A stretch of 64,000 nucleotides of DNA from G963676095 sp963676095 (GCA_963676095.1 OY781040.1:3906001-3970000); one strand, 5' to 3'. Numbered from the stretch's first letter, positions 42,752-52,257 are shown. Numbers and translations: made by a program. Notes: a model not told the origin generated them from the letters alone.

Positions 42752-43824
42752 ATGGTTGACAAAGAAAAAATAACATTAGAATGGATCGAAAAAGTATCCA
42801 AAGCGAACCGAAATGCAGATAGAATTTTGGTTGAGAAAGCGATTAGAGCTTTATTACTTCTTGAAGGATTGGTAAAGCAAAAGCTATCTTTTGTATTCAA
42901 AGGAGGTACTGCATTAATGTTACACTTGAATTCTACCAAAAGATTATCGATAGATATAGATATTATAATGTCCGAAAAACAGGATAACCTGAATGAAATT
43001 TGGGATAAGGTTGCAGCAGAACAAGGTTTTAGCAGGAAGGAGGAACAAAAAAGGGGAACAAATACTAAAATAGATAAAGCGCATTACAAATTCTTTTACA
43101 CACCACTCCATAAAACCAGTAAGGATGAGGAATATGTATTGTTTGATATTCTTTTTGAAGCAGTGCAATATCAAAAATTAGAAAACATAAAAATTCAGTC
43201 ATCTTTTGTTCCTGAAAGGGAAGCTCCCTTAACCGTAAAATCACCTTGTTTAGAGGTATTACCGGAGATAAGCTTACCGCTTTTGCGCCTAATACAACCG
43301 GAATCCTATACTTTAAAGGTGAGGACAGTATGAGTATGGAAATCATTAAGCAGTTATATGATATTGGCAATCTTGCTGATAATGTTTCTGATATTGAAAC
43401 GATCAAATCAACTTTTAAAACTTTTGCGGCGACTGAACTTTCATACAGGGAACTAAAAAACTTAACGGAACAAGATGTAATTGAAGATATTTATCAAACT
43501 GCCCTCTGCATTGTGACTAGAGGAGCTGATGGCAAAGGTAACTTTGAAGAATTACAAAAGGGTATTCAAAGAATCAGCCGATTTGTATTTTCTGAAAGTT
43601 ATCATTTGGAAAAGGCTATTACTCATGCCTCGAAGGCAGCTTATTTAACAACTTTAATAAAAGCAAATGCAGCAAAAATTGAAAAATTTAACAATCCGCT
43701 GCAAATGAAAGAGTGGACTATTGGTGAACCAATGAATACAAAGCTTAATAGGTTAAAGAAATCAAATCCTGAAGCTTTTTTCTATTGGTATAAAATTTAT
43801 GAATTAACAACTAAGCAAGATTGA
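42752..43824 (+). pseudogene. abiEii: AbiEii/AbiGii nucleotidyltransferase toxin, frameshifted
   Basis: Frame 1 (from ATG 42752) holds the nucleotidyltransferase core: FVFKGGTALMLHLNS then RLSIDIDIIM, the GG...DxD metal site of the family, and HYKFFYTPLHK. Near 43248-43256 homology passes to another frame, in which RGITGDKLTAFAPNTTGI (typical of the family) continues to 43824 with GNLADNVSDIETIKSTF and a helical C-terminus. A single-base indel around TTAGAGGTATT explains it. The catalytic half is intact but truncated at about residue 170, so activity is doubtful. Confidence 0.85.
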
Positions 43825-43835
43825 TGGGAAGGTCA

Positions 43836-43990
43836 ACTTCGTCTTGCTTTTACAAGAAAAGTATCCTACTATTAAAGTTTCTCTAAAATATTCAGAGAAC
43901 TTTGATCGATTTAAGAGACGGCAGTGCTACCATTCTGGTTTCGCAGTTTGAAGTTATGAGGGAGCAGGTCAGCCAGATCTTTGGTGTTGT
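43836..43990 (-). pseudogene. IS66 end remnant (second copy)
   Basis: Similar to 44417-44565 of the intact IS66, covering the 3' end of tnpC and the non-coding end. The terminal inverted repeat itself is not conserved, and the remnant joins to an R1 array at about 43991. Confidence 0.75.
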
Positions 43991-44015
43991 TCGTATCGTA
44001 TAGGAATGTGAGGCC

Positions 44016-44058
44016 GTTTCACTAACGTTAGTGATGGTACCTCACTAATCATACTCCA
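44016..44058. repeat. 23-bp array, family R1, truncated
   Basis: One full unit (44016-44038) and most of the next, with the lead-in GTATCGTATAGGAATGTGAG at 43993-44012 matching that at 14497. Confidence 0.8.
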
Positions 44059-44130
44059 CAGGTAAACAACAATATACCAAGAAATAAAAAAACAGAATGA
44101 TTTGACTAAATTTGGGATTTATTGAAAAGT

Positions 44131-44402
44131 ATGGACAAAGGATTTTCAGTTATAATCAATCTTATCAAGCAATCACGATCAAATGCGATTCGAGCCATTA
44201 ATGCTGAACTTATTGACCTTTATTGGAATATTGGTAAATACATTAGTAAAAAAATTGATATGGCGGAATGGGGTGATTCTGTTGTATCGGAATTGGCGAA
44301 GCATATTCAGCAAAACGTACCCGGAATAAAAGGATTCTCCGATAAGAATATTTGGAGAATGAAACAGTTTTACGAGACATATAAGGATTTCCCAAAACTC
44401 TC
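44131..44402 (+). pseudogene. YhcG/DUF1016-family nuclease, 5' part (split by IS66)
   Basis: From ATG 44131 (MDKGFSVIINLIKQSR): N-terminal DUF1016 domain, ELIDLYWNIGKYISKKI, VSELAKHIQQNVPGIKGFS, NIWRMKQFYETYKD. Interrupted by IS66 after PKLS. Joined with 47009-47720 it totals 984 nt, 328 codons including stop, in frame (DFPKLSTLLREISWSHNL), a normal YhcG length. YhcG proteins are PD-(D/E)xK nucleases found in defence and recombination contexts. Confidence 0.92.
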
Positions 44403-44492
44403 GTAAGCATTCGGTAAAGACCGTCTTGTTTTAACGGGAAAAATAACCTACTATCAAAGTTTCTCCAAAATATTCAGAGAACTTTGATAGGT

Positions 44493-46136
44493 TTAAGAGG
44501 TGGTACTGTTACAATTCTGGATTCGCAGCTTGAAGTTATGAGGAAGCAGTTCGGCCAGATCTTTACTGTAATTGTCATCGTATTTATGGATATTATTCAG
44601 GAAAAAGATGAGCCATTCCCGGTAATTGACTCCGTGTGCCTTGCAGCAGCCAAACATGGAATACATAATGGCGGCATCCTCAGCTGCACTATGGTTCCCG
44701 CAGAACATCCAATTTTTTCTTCCGATCGCAAGAGGCCGGATGGCATTTTCCCCTAAATTGTTGTCCATTTTTAACCGTCCATCCAGGTGATACCGGGTCA
44801 GTTTATGGTAGATTCCATAGGTGTACCTGATGGCTTTCCCAATACGTCCTTTGGGCAGAACTTTAGGATACTCTTTTAACATCCATTTTTCAAAAGCCAC
44901 CATAATAGGGTACGACAACCGGGAACGCAGTTCTGCACGCTGTTCAAAAGAAAGGTGTTCCTGATCGGCACGCCTTTCCACATCATAAAGCAGACCTATT
45001 TGTTCAAGGGCATACTCACCCCTGACTTTGTCTTCCTTTAAAGATTCATGGAATAGTCTCCGGCAATGGGCCCAGCACCCAATGGGGAGAACTCCCTTTT
45101 TGTTTTCGTAAAAATCGTAAACGGCGTATGCATCTGATTGGAGCACTCCCTGGTAATCTTTAAACAGGTGAAGCGCCACTTTCTGTGCCCTGGACCCGTG
45201 GTCGTAGTAAAAGAAGACCAGGTCCGGCATAACCGCTCGAACCATCCAGATGTATCCTTTAACGGTCTGGTGTTTCTCTTTATTTATTACAGGAACAGTT
45301 GTTTCGTCGCTCTGGATATAATCACTGCTCAGTACCAGTTCCATGAGCCTGTACCAAGCAGGCCTCAATAAATCAGCCACGGCCTTGAACCAATCATTAA
45401 TGGTTACTGCGGAGATCTCAATGCCCAACTGCCTGAGCATTTGAATCTGGCGGTAGAAAGGAAGATGATACACGTATTTATCAATCGTTATATCAGCCAG
45501 GATTGTAGCTCCGGCATAGCTCTTCGGTATTGGCAGCAAGGGCATTGGGGCTGTAACAACTTGTTTTTCCACATCCAGGTCCTTGTCTTTTAACGCATAT
45601 TTGTGGCGGATGATCTTGCGCACATAACATCTGGCCGGTTCGCGTTCCAATACTTCCGTAATTTCCGGTTCCAGTTCCGTCCAGTTCTCCAGGTCAATGT
45701 GCTCAGGATAAATATGGCATTCTTCTCGGGGAAGGCTTTCCGGAAGCGGTTTTCGCACCGGATGATTTTTCTCCTTTACAAGAACACGGATTGTTTTGTA
45801 TTGCTTTATTTCCTCTGCTGCGCTGATGGCAAGTTCTTTTTCTTCCGGAAGCAGGTCAAGACCCTCAAAATCGAGACAGCGCTGCCAGGGGTCCTCATTG
45901 ATATGCCGTTCACTGGATTTTCCCCAGATCCTCCGCTGGAGCATCTCCACCTGCTTCTTTAGCTTGCTGATGATCTCGTCTTTTTCTCCCAGCAGCTTTT
46001 GGTAAGTGCCCCTTTCTGTCTCAAAGTTTTCATAGCCGGCAAGCTGGCTTTTAAGCCTGGATGTCTCCCTGAAAAGAGCATCACGGTCTTCCAGAATTTG
46101 CTGTAAAAAAACGTCTTGGACAGTTGTCATCTTCAC
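44493..46136 (-). CDS. tnpC: IS66 transposase TnpC
   Basis: 547 residues: N-terminal leucine-zipper-like coil (DALFRETSRLKSQLAGYENF), basic RRIWGKSSERH box, then the DDE domain with LLPIPKSYAGATILADITIDKYV, SDETTVPVIN (first Asp), GVLQSDAYAVYDF (second Asp), GCWAHCRRLF and the terminal Glu region LGENAIRPLAIGRKNWMFCGN. Typical IS66 length. A C-terminal domain IS66_C follows. Complete. Confidence 0.96.
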   Translation of the reverse strand: MKMTTVQDVFLQQILEDRDALFRETSRLKSQLAGYENFETERGTYQKLLGEKDEIISKLKKQVEMLQRRIWGKSSERHINEDPWQRCLDFEGLDLLPEEKELAISAAEEIKQYKTIRVLVKEKNHPVRKPLPESLPREECHIYPEHIDLENWTELEPEITEVLEREPARCYVRKIIRHKYALKDKDLDVEKQVVTAPMPLLPIPKSYAGATILADITIDKYVYHLPFYRQIQMLRQLGIEISAVTINDWFKAVADLLRPAWYRLMELVLSSDYIQSDETTVPVINKEKHQTVKGYIWMVRAVMPDLVFFYYDHGSRAQKVALHLFKDYQGVLQSDAYAVYDFYENKKGVLPIGCWAHCRRLFHESLKEDKVRGEYALEQIGLLYDVERRADQEHLSFEQRAELRSRLSYPIMVAFEKWMLKEYPKVLPKGRIGKAIRYTYGIYHKLTRYHLDGRLKMDNNLGENAIRPLAIGRKNWMFCGNHSAAEDAAIMYSMFGCCKAHGVNYREWLIFFLNNIHKYDDNYSKDLAELLPHNFKLRIQNCNSTTS

Positions 46137-46205
46137 TTGCTTTTGATGACATGAAGATACTAAATATCAATCTTATAACCAAAAAAAACACCAAGATATT
46201 ATGCT

Positions 46206-46562
46206 TTATTTTAAAGGTTTTCCCCACCTTTTTTTATTCACTTTTTTATCGGGAGTAATCCCCTGAACCATCATCATCAGATCCTGCCAACTGGTTTGAA
46301 AGGTGTTGGTATTTTCATCAAAAAGGGGAAGTTTGAAACATCCTGATTCCAGCTTGAGATGATAGATTACAAGACCGCCACATTCCATGTGCAGGATTTT
46401 CATGCTTGTACAGGGACGATTAACAAAAATGAACACGTCCCCGTCCTGTACGTTACGTCCCATCTGGTTAGTTACCATGCCGCTGAGGGTGTAAAAACTC
46501 CGGCGCATATCTGTCGGGTACGAATACAGATAATACCGCATGGACGATGTAAGACTGAACAT
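46206..46562 (-). CDS. tnpB: IS66 accessory protein TnpB
   Basis: 118 residues of the IS66 Orf2 family: YLYSYPTDMRRSFYTLSGMV, VFIFVNRPCTSMKILHMECGGLVIYHLKLESG, typical and complete. Needed with TnpA for transposition in studied IS66 elements, biochemical role unclear. Lies 2 bp after tnpA. Confidence 0.95.
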   Translation of the reverse strand: MFSLTSSMRYYLYSYPTDMRRSFYTLSGMVTNQMGRNVQDGDVFIFVNRPCTSMKILHMECGGLVIYHLKLESGCFKLPLFDENTNTFQTSWQDLMMMVQGITPDKKVNKKRWGKPLK

Positions 46563-46563
46563 G

Positions 46564-46971
46564 CTATGGCTGTGTTAAAAGCAACAGGGACCTGAGCATC
46601 TCCGGATTTGACACACCCTCCAGTTTTACCCGTACTCCGTTGGGATAGTTGATCTCACAACAAATCGTTTGGTTGGCAGCCGGATTTGGAAAAGCTTCCG
46701 GACAATTCTGTCCTGGCGATGGAAGCCGGGATGCCTGTGGTCCGTTTCCAAAAATCACCGGTACAAATCCTCTTTTGGGCGGAAGCTGTCCTTTTAGCTT
46801 GTTCTGCCAATAGAAGAACTTAGCTTCACTCATATGCTGATTCGCACAATAATCACGGATGGATAACCCGGACGCCTGAAAATCGTCGTAGATAGCCCGG
46901 AATTTTTTCTCGTTTAACATGTCGCTGTCTGTATTGATGCAATTGACAAACTTAAAAAACGACACGACCAC
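46564..46971 (-). CDS. tnpA: IS66 accessory protein TnpA
   Basis: 135 residues with an HTH-like N-terminus: KFRAIYDDFQASGLSIRDYC, FFYWQNKLKGQL, followed by a proline-rich link and the conserved INYPNGVRVKLEG end. Matches the Bacteroidota TnpA/Orf1 type of IS66, probably DNA binding. First gene of the transposon operon, starting 30 bp inside the right inverted repeat. Confidence 0.93.
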   Translation of the reverse strand: MVVSFFKFVNCINTDSDMLNEKKFRAIYDDFQASGLSIRDYCANQHMSEAKFFYWQNKLKGQLPPKRGFVPVIFGNGPQASRLPSPGQNCPEAFPNPAANQTICCEINYPNGVRVKLEGVSNPEMLRSLLLLTQP

Positions 46972-47008
46972 TTAAAATACGGGGTTTACCGAATGCTTAC
47001 AAACTCTC

Positions 47009-47720
47009 AACGCTGTTGAGAGAAATTAGTTGGTCTCATAATTTGGCAATATTTTCACGGTGCAAGTCTGTTGAAGAGAGAGAATTTTACTTGAAACTTG
47101 CAAAACAGGAAAGTTATAGCTTTAGAGAATTAGACAGACAAATATCTGCAAGTCTTTTCGAGCGGACAATGATTGGTAACACAAAACTCCCGACAGCGTT
47201 GAGAGAAACTAATCAAGACTTGACAAATACGTTTAAAGACAGTTACGTGCTTGAATTTTTGAGCATACCTGAACCGCACAGTGAAAGAGAATTGCAGCGA
47301 GGACTTGTAACACAAATGAAAAGCTTTATACTTGAACTTGGTAAAGACTTTTTATTCATAGGCGAAGAATATAAATTGCAAGTAGGAAACAGCGATTTTT
47401 ACATTGACCTTCTTTTTTATCACCGTGGACTTCAATGTTTAATAGCTTTTGAACTTAAAGCAGACAAATTTAAGCCTGACCACTTAGGGCAGCTAAACTT
47501 TTATTTAGAAGCATTAGACCGTGATGTTAGGAAAATAAACGAAAATCCAAGTATTGGAGTTCTACTATGCAAGGATAAAGACAGTGAAGTTGTTGAATAT
47601 GCTTTAAGTAGAAGCCTTTCGCCTACAATGGTTTCAGAATATAAAACTCAACTTCCTGACAAGAAAATATTACAGCAAAAATTACGTGAATTATTTGAAA
47701 ATGAATCTGATGAAGAATAA
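47009..47720 (+). pseudogene. YhcG/DUF1016-family nuclease, 3' part
   Basis: Continues the gene from 44402 with TLLREISWSHNLAIFSRC. Contains FYLKLAKQESYSFRELDRQI and the PDDEXK nuclease core: GEEYKLQVGNSDFYIDLLFYH (D...) and IAFELKADKFKPDHLGQLNFYL (ExK). All catalytic residues are here, so a downstream start might still yield a partial protein. Ends FENESDEE. Confidence 0.9.
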
Positions 47721-47919
47721 GCCACTACTGCCAATAAATAGGCGTTCTAGCGGCACGCAGTGCCAGGCAGGAACGGCCGGTTGAACAACAATCCCGGTAA
47801 AATATGCTATGGCGTTATCAAAGGGAGGCCTTTTCTGCCAAATTTTGTTTTTGAGGTGATTTCCGGAGTTTATCCCGTGACAGACAAGCCGGCGTTCTTT
47901 GTTTATTGTTTTTGAGCCG

Positions 47920-48175
47920 CCCCATTGTGGGGAAATTTGCCGAGGATACTTCTGTTCCGATAAATTGGATTGCCGTTGGAGACCCAGTCAAGATTTTACC
48001 GCCAGAACAGCATGATGATATTTGGGTAATTCAACGACCTTTAAATTTTCCGTTGACAGTTTACGGAATCGATGGACCTAAAAACGATGAGACAGACATG
48101 ATGAGTAAAGTCTGTAAAGTAATGTCTGATAGATTATCTTCATATAAAGAGGATAAAATAATTGATAAAAAATGA
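47920..48175 (+). pseudogene. Gamma-carbonic-anhydrase-like hexapeptide protein, C-terminal fragment
   Basis: About 84 residues matching the end of gamma-class carbonic anhydrase/hexapeptide transferases: SVPINWIAVGDPVKILPPEQH, DIWVIQRPLNFPLTVYGID. The left-handed beta-helix with the metal-binding histidines is missing. Upstream 47721-47919 shows no gene. Remnant of a chromosomal or cassette gene. Confidence 0.75.
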
Positions 48176-48176
48176 C

Positions 48177-48250
48177 ACCCCGCCCATAATCGGATAGCTC
48201 ACCCCGCCAGTAAAGATTGACAGAGTACCTTTCTCCATTATTCCCCGGTA
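48177..48250 (-). pseudogene. Degenerate 3' end of a group II intron
   Basis: The order ATcGGATAGC, CCCGCC, GACAG resembles the intron 3' ends at 14200 and 20839 (ATCGAATAGCCCGCCCTG). Only this tip is recognisable; 48250-48420 shows nothing I can assign. Confidence 0.45.
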
Positions 48251-48479
48251 AACAGGACATCGGGTAAAGAGTCCTTCTTGCTATATTGAAACGAGCTGAA
48301 AAAAGAGACCCTTTCATTTGTCGCCACAATGGCCTGTTGCTGAAATAACCAAGACAGTTATTTTTTCTTCCTCAATTGTATAAACCAAAGTGCTTCTGTT
48401 TTAAGGCTCTATTTGATAATAATACCAATTTTTTTAATCCTTTATTCATAGCCATAGAGAATGCACTGACGGTTGAGTA

Positions 48480-48951
48480 ATGATGATGGAAATTAAAAAC
48501 CCTCTGTCCGGATGGGGTCTCGGTATTTCTCGACTAACGGTAAAATTTCCGGTTCAATCCTGACAGACATTTCGGACTGGTCTTCCCTGCGGTTTTTTGT
48601 TTTAATCCTGTTGTAAGTGATCCTTCCGTCCTTCATGTTGTCGCAATAATAAAGGTCGACTGCATTCATCCCTATAAGGGCGAAGCTAAGGAGGGAAACA
48701 TCTTTTGCCAGGTTAAACCTGTTGAACCCTGGTTGCAGTACCCGACTATATTCGATTTCAGCAATTTCTGAGTTTGTTCTGCTGAAATAGCCCGCTTTTT
48801 TGTTGCAGGATGTTGTGGCACCTTATCATCCTTCTCTACGAAATAAATTGTGGGGATATATTTTGTTTCCCGGTTATGGGTAATACGGATTTTGATATTG
48901 TAAGTACCATCTTTCTTTTTATCAGTAACGACTGCTTTAAAGGTTGCCATT
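48480..48951 (-). pseudogene. Decayed tyrosine-type integrase beside tRNA-Arg
   Basis: Starts MATFKAVVTDKKKDGTYNIK with NRETKYIPT (the Arm/SAM-like N-terminus common in Bacteroidota integrases). After an internal deletion and a frameshift near 48720 a second segment reads FNLAKDVSLLSFALIGMNAV, DLYYCDNMKDGRITYNRIKT and KNRREDQSEMSVRIEPEILP, part of the catalytic domain. No HxxR or Tyr box remains. Its location 150 bp from a tRNA gene fits an integrated element that used the tRNA as target. Confidence 0.8.
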
Positions 48952-49013
48952 TTTATGAAATATTTATGAAACAAATGCACGTAAATGTACAAACTTTTCA
49001 AGGAAAGTATAAA

Positions 49014-49043
49014 AACAAAAAAGCCTCCCTGTTTGAAGGAGGC
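49014..49043 (-). terminator. Strong terminator after tRNA-Arg
   Basis: GCCTCC (49023-49028) pairs with GGAGGC (49038-49043); on the minus strand a T6 run follows directly. Also usable on plus (TCTGTTTTT). Confidence 0.85.
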
Positions 49044-49096
49044 TCTGTTTTTCTTTTAAAATCAATACTTTCAGAGGTATTTGATGCATTTTGTTT

Positions 49097-49171
49097 TGGT
49101 AGTCCCACCGGGAATCGAACCCGGATTTACAGTTTAGGAAACTGTCGTTCTATCCGTTGAACTATGGAACC
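49097..49171 (-). tRNA. tRNA-Arg (anticodon CCT)
   Basis: Full cloverleaf on the minus strand: acceptor GGTTCCA with TGGGACT (two wobble pairs), D stem GTTC/GAAC, anticodon stem ACAGT/ACTGT with loop TTCCTAA (anticodon CCT), T arm CCGGG TTCGATT CCCGG, discriminator A at 49100 and encoded CCA (49097-49099). Reads AGG codons. Probable insertion target for the island. Confidence 0.97.
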
Positions 49172-49218
49172 ATTTTTCGCTGCAACGGGATGATATGTCA
49201 CCCCTCAATTTTGCTTTG

Positions 49219-49247
49219 CAAAAATAGGAAAAAGCTAGTTCTTTCAA
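49219..49247 (-). promoter_or_regulatory. Promoter of tRNA-Arg
   Basis: On the minus strand TTG (49245-49247), 18 bp, then TATTTTTG (49219-49226), matching the Bacteroidota -33/-7 pattern; start about 40 bp before the tRNA. The remaining 49248-49538 shows no gene. Confidence 0.65.
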
Positions 49248-49538
49248 AATAAACATTAAATTTTGTGATATTTTCTTGTTTTTGCACCGGGACAGACTGT
49301 TTGCGTGCCTGTTGCCATGATAGTGAAAGACCTCTATTTTTGCAGTGATATAGTATTTGATAATTAGATAATTGATTGCCCTCCCTGTTCATCATTTCCA
49401 ATCCTTTTTTCAGCCTTTTCTTAACAGAAATTTTACAAGTATATACTTGTTAATTTTTTGTTTTTCAGGTTTTTAATTCTTTTTGGTGAAAAATATGCTT
49501 AGAAACGTTTTAAATTAATTAATTTCGGTGATCTTTTA

Positions 49539-49569
49539 TTGGCCGGAAGGCTTCATCGCTCTACTTTTG
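49539..49569 (+). promoter_or_regulatory. Promoter of sdhCAB
   Basis: TTG (49539-49541), 20-bp spacer, TACTTTTG (49562-49569): an exact -33/TAnnTTTG promoter, giving a leader of about 40 nt before sdhC. Confidence 0.75.
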
Positions 49570-49617
49570 TTGTGCTTTGAAATATAAATTAATGTATAAA
49601 TATAAATCGGTTATCCT

Positions 49618-50298
49618 ATGAGCAATTTTCTGACTGCCTCTATTGGAAGAAAGTTTATCATGAGCATATCAGGAATATTCCTGATGTTGTTCATTTGCGT
49701 GCATCTGGGGCTTAACCTGCTGTTGATTTTTGACGACAGTGGTGAGTTATTCAATCTGGGTGCAAATTTTATGGCAACAAACCCGTTCATCAAGATCATG
49801 GAACCTATCTTGGGAGTTGGATTTCTTGTCCATATCATCTGGTCGTTCCTGATCAGTTACAAAAACTATAAGGCCAGGCCTGTTCGTTATGCAGTTTCCA
49901 ATGCAGCTTATTCGAGCAGCTGGACTTCCCGTAATATGTTGATTTTGGGTGCACTTGTTCTCGTTTTTCTTGTTCTGCACATTATGAATTTCTTTTACGT
50001 GATCAAGTTTGATCCTGCATCGATGTCATCTGTAGAAGTTGACGGGGTTCACATGCACGACACTTATTCTCTTGTTGCCGGGTTATTTAAATCCAGTGTT
50101 GCTTATTGTTTCCTTTATGTTATTGGAGGTGTCTTGCTGGGATTACACCTTAGTCACGGGTTTTGGTCTTCATTTCAGACATTAGGGTTCAACAACAAAA
50201 TATGGTTGAAACGACTTATCGTTATCGGACAGGTTTATGCTGTTCTGATCGCCGTTGGTTTTTCAGCCATTCCTTTGTATTTCCTGATTAAGTTTTAA
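49618..50298 (+). CDS. sdhC: Succinate dehydrogenase/fumarate reductase cytochrome b subunit
   Basis: 226 residues with five membrane helices of the b558 family: GKFIMSISGIFLMLFICVHLGLN-type opening (helix 1), VGFLVHIIWSFLISY, MLILGALVLVFLVLHIMNFF, AYCFLYVIGGVLLGLHLSHG and the final LIAVGFSAIPLYFLIKF. Histidines in the helices (FICVH, VHIIW, LVLH, HLSHG) are the expected haem ligands. It anchors the flavoprotein and iron-sulfur subunits and transfers electrons to or from menaquinone. First gene of a three-gene operon, 18 bp before sdhA. The order C-A-B is that of Bacteroides. Confidence 0.96.
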   Translation: MSNFLTASIGRKFIMSISGIFLMLFICVHLGLNLLLIFDDSGELFNLGANFMATNPFIKIMEPILGVGFLVHIIWSFLISYKNYKARPVRYAVSNAAYSSSWTSRNMLILGALVLVFLVLHIMNFFYVIKFDPASMSSVEVDGVHMHDTYSLVAGLFKSSVAYCFLYVIGGVLLGLHLSHGFWSSFQTLGFNNKIWLKRLIVIGQVYAVLIAVGFSAIPLYFLIKF

Positions 50299-50316
50299 TC
50301 GAAAAGAAGTTAAGTT

Positions 50317-52257
50317 ATGAGTATTATCAATTCAAAAATACCTGAAGGGCCGTTAGCCCAGAAGTGGACAAATTATAAAGATCACCAGAAACTGGTTAAT
50401 CCTTCCAATAAGAGGAAGCTTGACATCATTGTGGTCGGTACCGGTTTGGCAGGTGCTTCGGCTGCGGCTTCTCTCGGTGAAATGGGATTCAATGTCAAAA
50501 ATTTTGCCATCCAGGATTCTCCCCGGCGTGCTCACTCCATTGCTGCGCAGGGAGGAATCAATGCAGCCAAAAATTACCCGAACGATGGCGACTCTGTTTT
50601 CCGTCTTTTTTATGATACCATCAAAGGCGGTGATTACCGGGCACGCGAAGCGAATGTTTACCGGTTGGCAGAAGTGAGCAATAGCATTATTGACCAGTGT
50701 GTTGCCCAAGGGGTCCCCTTTGCCCGGGAATACGGGGGTTACCTGGATAACCGGTCGTTCGGCGGTGCACAGGTAAGCCGTACCTTCTATGCCAAAGGAC
50801 AAACCGGGCAGCAATTGTTGCTTGGTGCTTACCAGGCCCTGATGCGTCAGGTAAACCTCGGTTCTGTAAAAATGTATACCCGTACAGAACTGGTCGATAT
50901 CGTTATTGTTGACGGTAAAGCACGGGGAATTATTACCCGCGATCTGGTTACCGGAGAATTGAAACGTCATTTCGGGCATGCTGTTGTTTTGGCAACCGGT
51001 GGTTATGGAAATACTTTCTTCCTGTCGACAAATGCGATGGGATCAAACGGATCGGCTGCGATTAAGGCTTATCACAAGGGAGCTTATTTTGCCAATCCCT
51101 GCTATGCACAGATACACCCGACATGTATCCCTGTTCATGGCGAATTTCAGAGTAAACTGACGTTGATGTCCGAATCGCTTCGTAACGACGGACGGATCTG
51201 GGTCCCAAAGAAGAAAGAAGATGCGGAGGCTATCCGTACAGGAAAGCTGAAAGCTAAAGATATTGCAGAAGAAGACCGCGATTATTACCTGGAACGTCGT
51301 TATCCCGCTTTTGGGAACCTGGTGCCCAGGGATGTGGCTTCGCGTGCTGCAAAAGAACGTTGCGATGCCGGTTACGGGGTTAACTCGACGGGATTGGCTG
51401 TTTTCCTCGATTTTAAATCGGCTATTGAACGGTTAGGCAAAGATGTTATTGAAGCCCGTTACGGAAACCTGTTCCAAATGTATGAAAAGATCGTTGACGA
51501 GAATCCTTATGAAACCCCGATGATGATCTTCCCGGCTATTCACTATACGATGGGCGGGCTCTGGGTCGATTATGAGCTGCAAACCAATATCCCCGGATTG
51601 TTTTGCTGCGGAGAAGCCAACTTCTCTGATCATGGTGCAAACCGTTTAGGAGCCTCAGCCCTGATGCAGGGATTGGCAGACGGGTATTTTGTGTTGCCTT
51701 ACACGATCCAGAATTACCTGGCAGACGAGATTAGGACGCCCCGCATGACAACCAACGAACCCGAATTTGTTGAAGCTGAAAAGGCCATAAAAGCCCGCTT
51801 CGAGAAATTGATGGGCATTAAGGGTAAACGTTCGGTTGACAGTATCCATAAGGAACTGGGACTGGCTATGTGGGATTTTGTTGGGATGGCCCGTAACAAG
51901 GAAGGATTGCAGGAAGCTATCCGGAAGATTGAAGCCGTTAAAAAGGAATTCTGGACAAACGTACGGATTCCCGGAGAAATAAATGGAATGAACAATGAAC
52001 TGGATAAAGCCAGCCGCCTGGCCGACTTTATTGAAATCGGCAACCTGATGGCCCATGATGCCCTGGACCGTGAAGAATCCTGCGGCGGACATTTCCGTGA
52101 GGAATTCCAGACGGAAGAAGGGGAAGCTCTCCGCCAGGATGATAAATTTGCTTATGTTTCCTGCTGGAAATACAAAGGGGAAGGTTCGTCACCTGAACTG
52201 TTGAAGGAAGAGCTTGTTTACGAGAGTGTAAAGATGGTTCAGCGTAATTACAAGTAA
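50317..52257 (+). CDS. sdhA: Succinate dehydrogenase/fumarate reductase flavoprotein subunit
   Basis: 646 residues. FAD-binding GxGxxG-like IIVVGTGLAGASAAASLGEMG (36-56), the covalent-FAD histidine motif RRAHSIAAQGGINAAKN (71-87), the substrate and catalytic region HPTCIPVHGEFQSKL, capping-domain RFPAFGNLVPRD-like RYPAFGNLVPRDVASR and the C-terminal GGHFREEF. It interconverts succinate and fumarate; in anaerobic Bacteroidota it mainly reduces fumarate as terminal respiration. Complete and intact. It lies 18 bp after sdhC and 25 bp before sdhB. Confidence 0.98.
   Translation: MSIINSKIPEGPLAQKWTNYKDHQKLVNPSNKRKLDIIVVGTGLAGASAAASLGEMGFNVKNFAIQDSPRRAHSIAAQGGINAAKNYPNDGDSVFRLFYDTIKGGDYRAREANVYRLAEVSNSIIDQCVAQGVPFAREYGGYLDNRSFGGAQVSRTFYAKGQTGQQLLLGAYQALMRQVNLGSVKMYTRTELVDIVIVDGKARGIITRDLVTGELKRHFGHAVVLATGGYGNTFFLSTNAMGSNGSAAIKAYHKGAYFANPCYAQIHPTCIPVHGEFQSKLTLMSESLRNDGRIWVPKKKEDAEAIRTGKLKAKDIAEEDRDYYLERRYPAFGNLVPRDVASRAAKERCDAGYGVNSTGLAVFLDFKSAIERLGKDVIEARYGNLFQMYEKIVDENPYETPMMIFPAIHYTMGGLWVDYELQTNIPGLFCCGEANFSDHGANRLGASALMQGLADGYFVLPYTIQNYLADEIRTPRMTTNEPEFVEAEKAIKARFEKLMGIKGKRSVDSIHKELGLAMWDFVGMARNKEGLQEAIRKIEAVKKEFWTNVRIPGEINGMNNELDKASRLADFIEIGNLMAHDALDREESCGGHFREEFQTEEGEALRQDDKFAYVSCWKYKGEGSSPELLKEELVYESVKMVQRNYK

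Larger units (their letters stand above)
44403..47000 (-). mobile_element. IS66-family insertion sequence, intact
   Basis: 2598 bp with perfect 16-bp terminal inverted repeats GTAAGCATTCGGTAAA (44403-44418) and its complement (46985-47000), flanked by the 8-bp target duplication AAACTCTC (44395-44402, 47001-47008), as expected for IS66. All three genes tnpA, tnpB and tnpC are intact, so insertion is recent. Confidence 0.97.

Noticed and set aside
49097..49171. Direct repeat of the tRNA-Arg 3' end as att site elsewhere in the window
   Set aside because: I looked for a second copy of the CCCGGTGGGACTA region near the island's left side and saw none.
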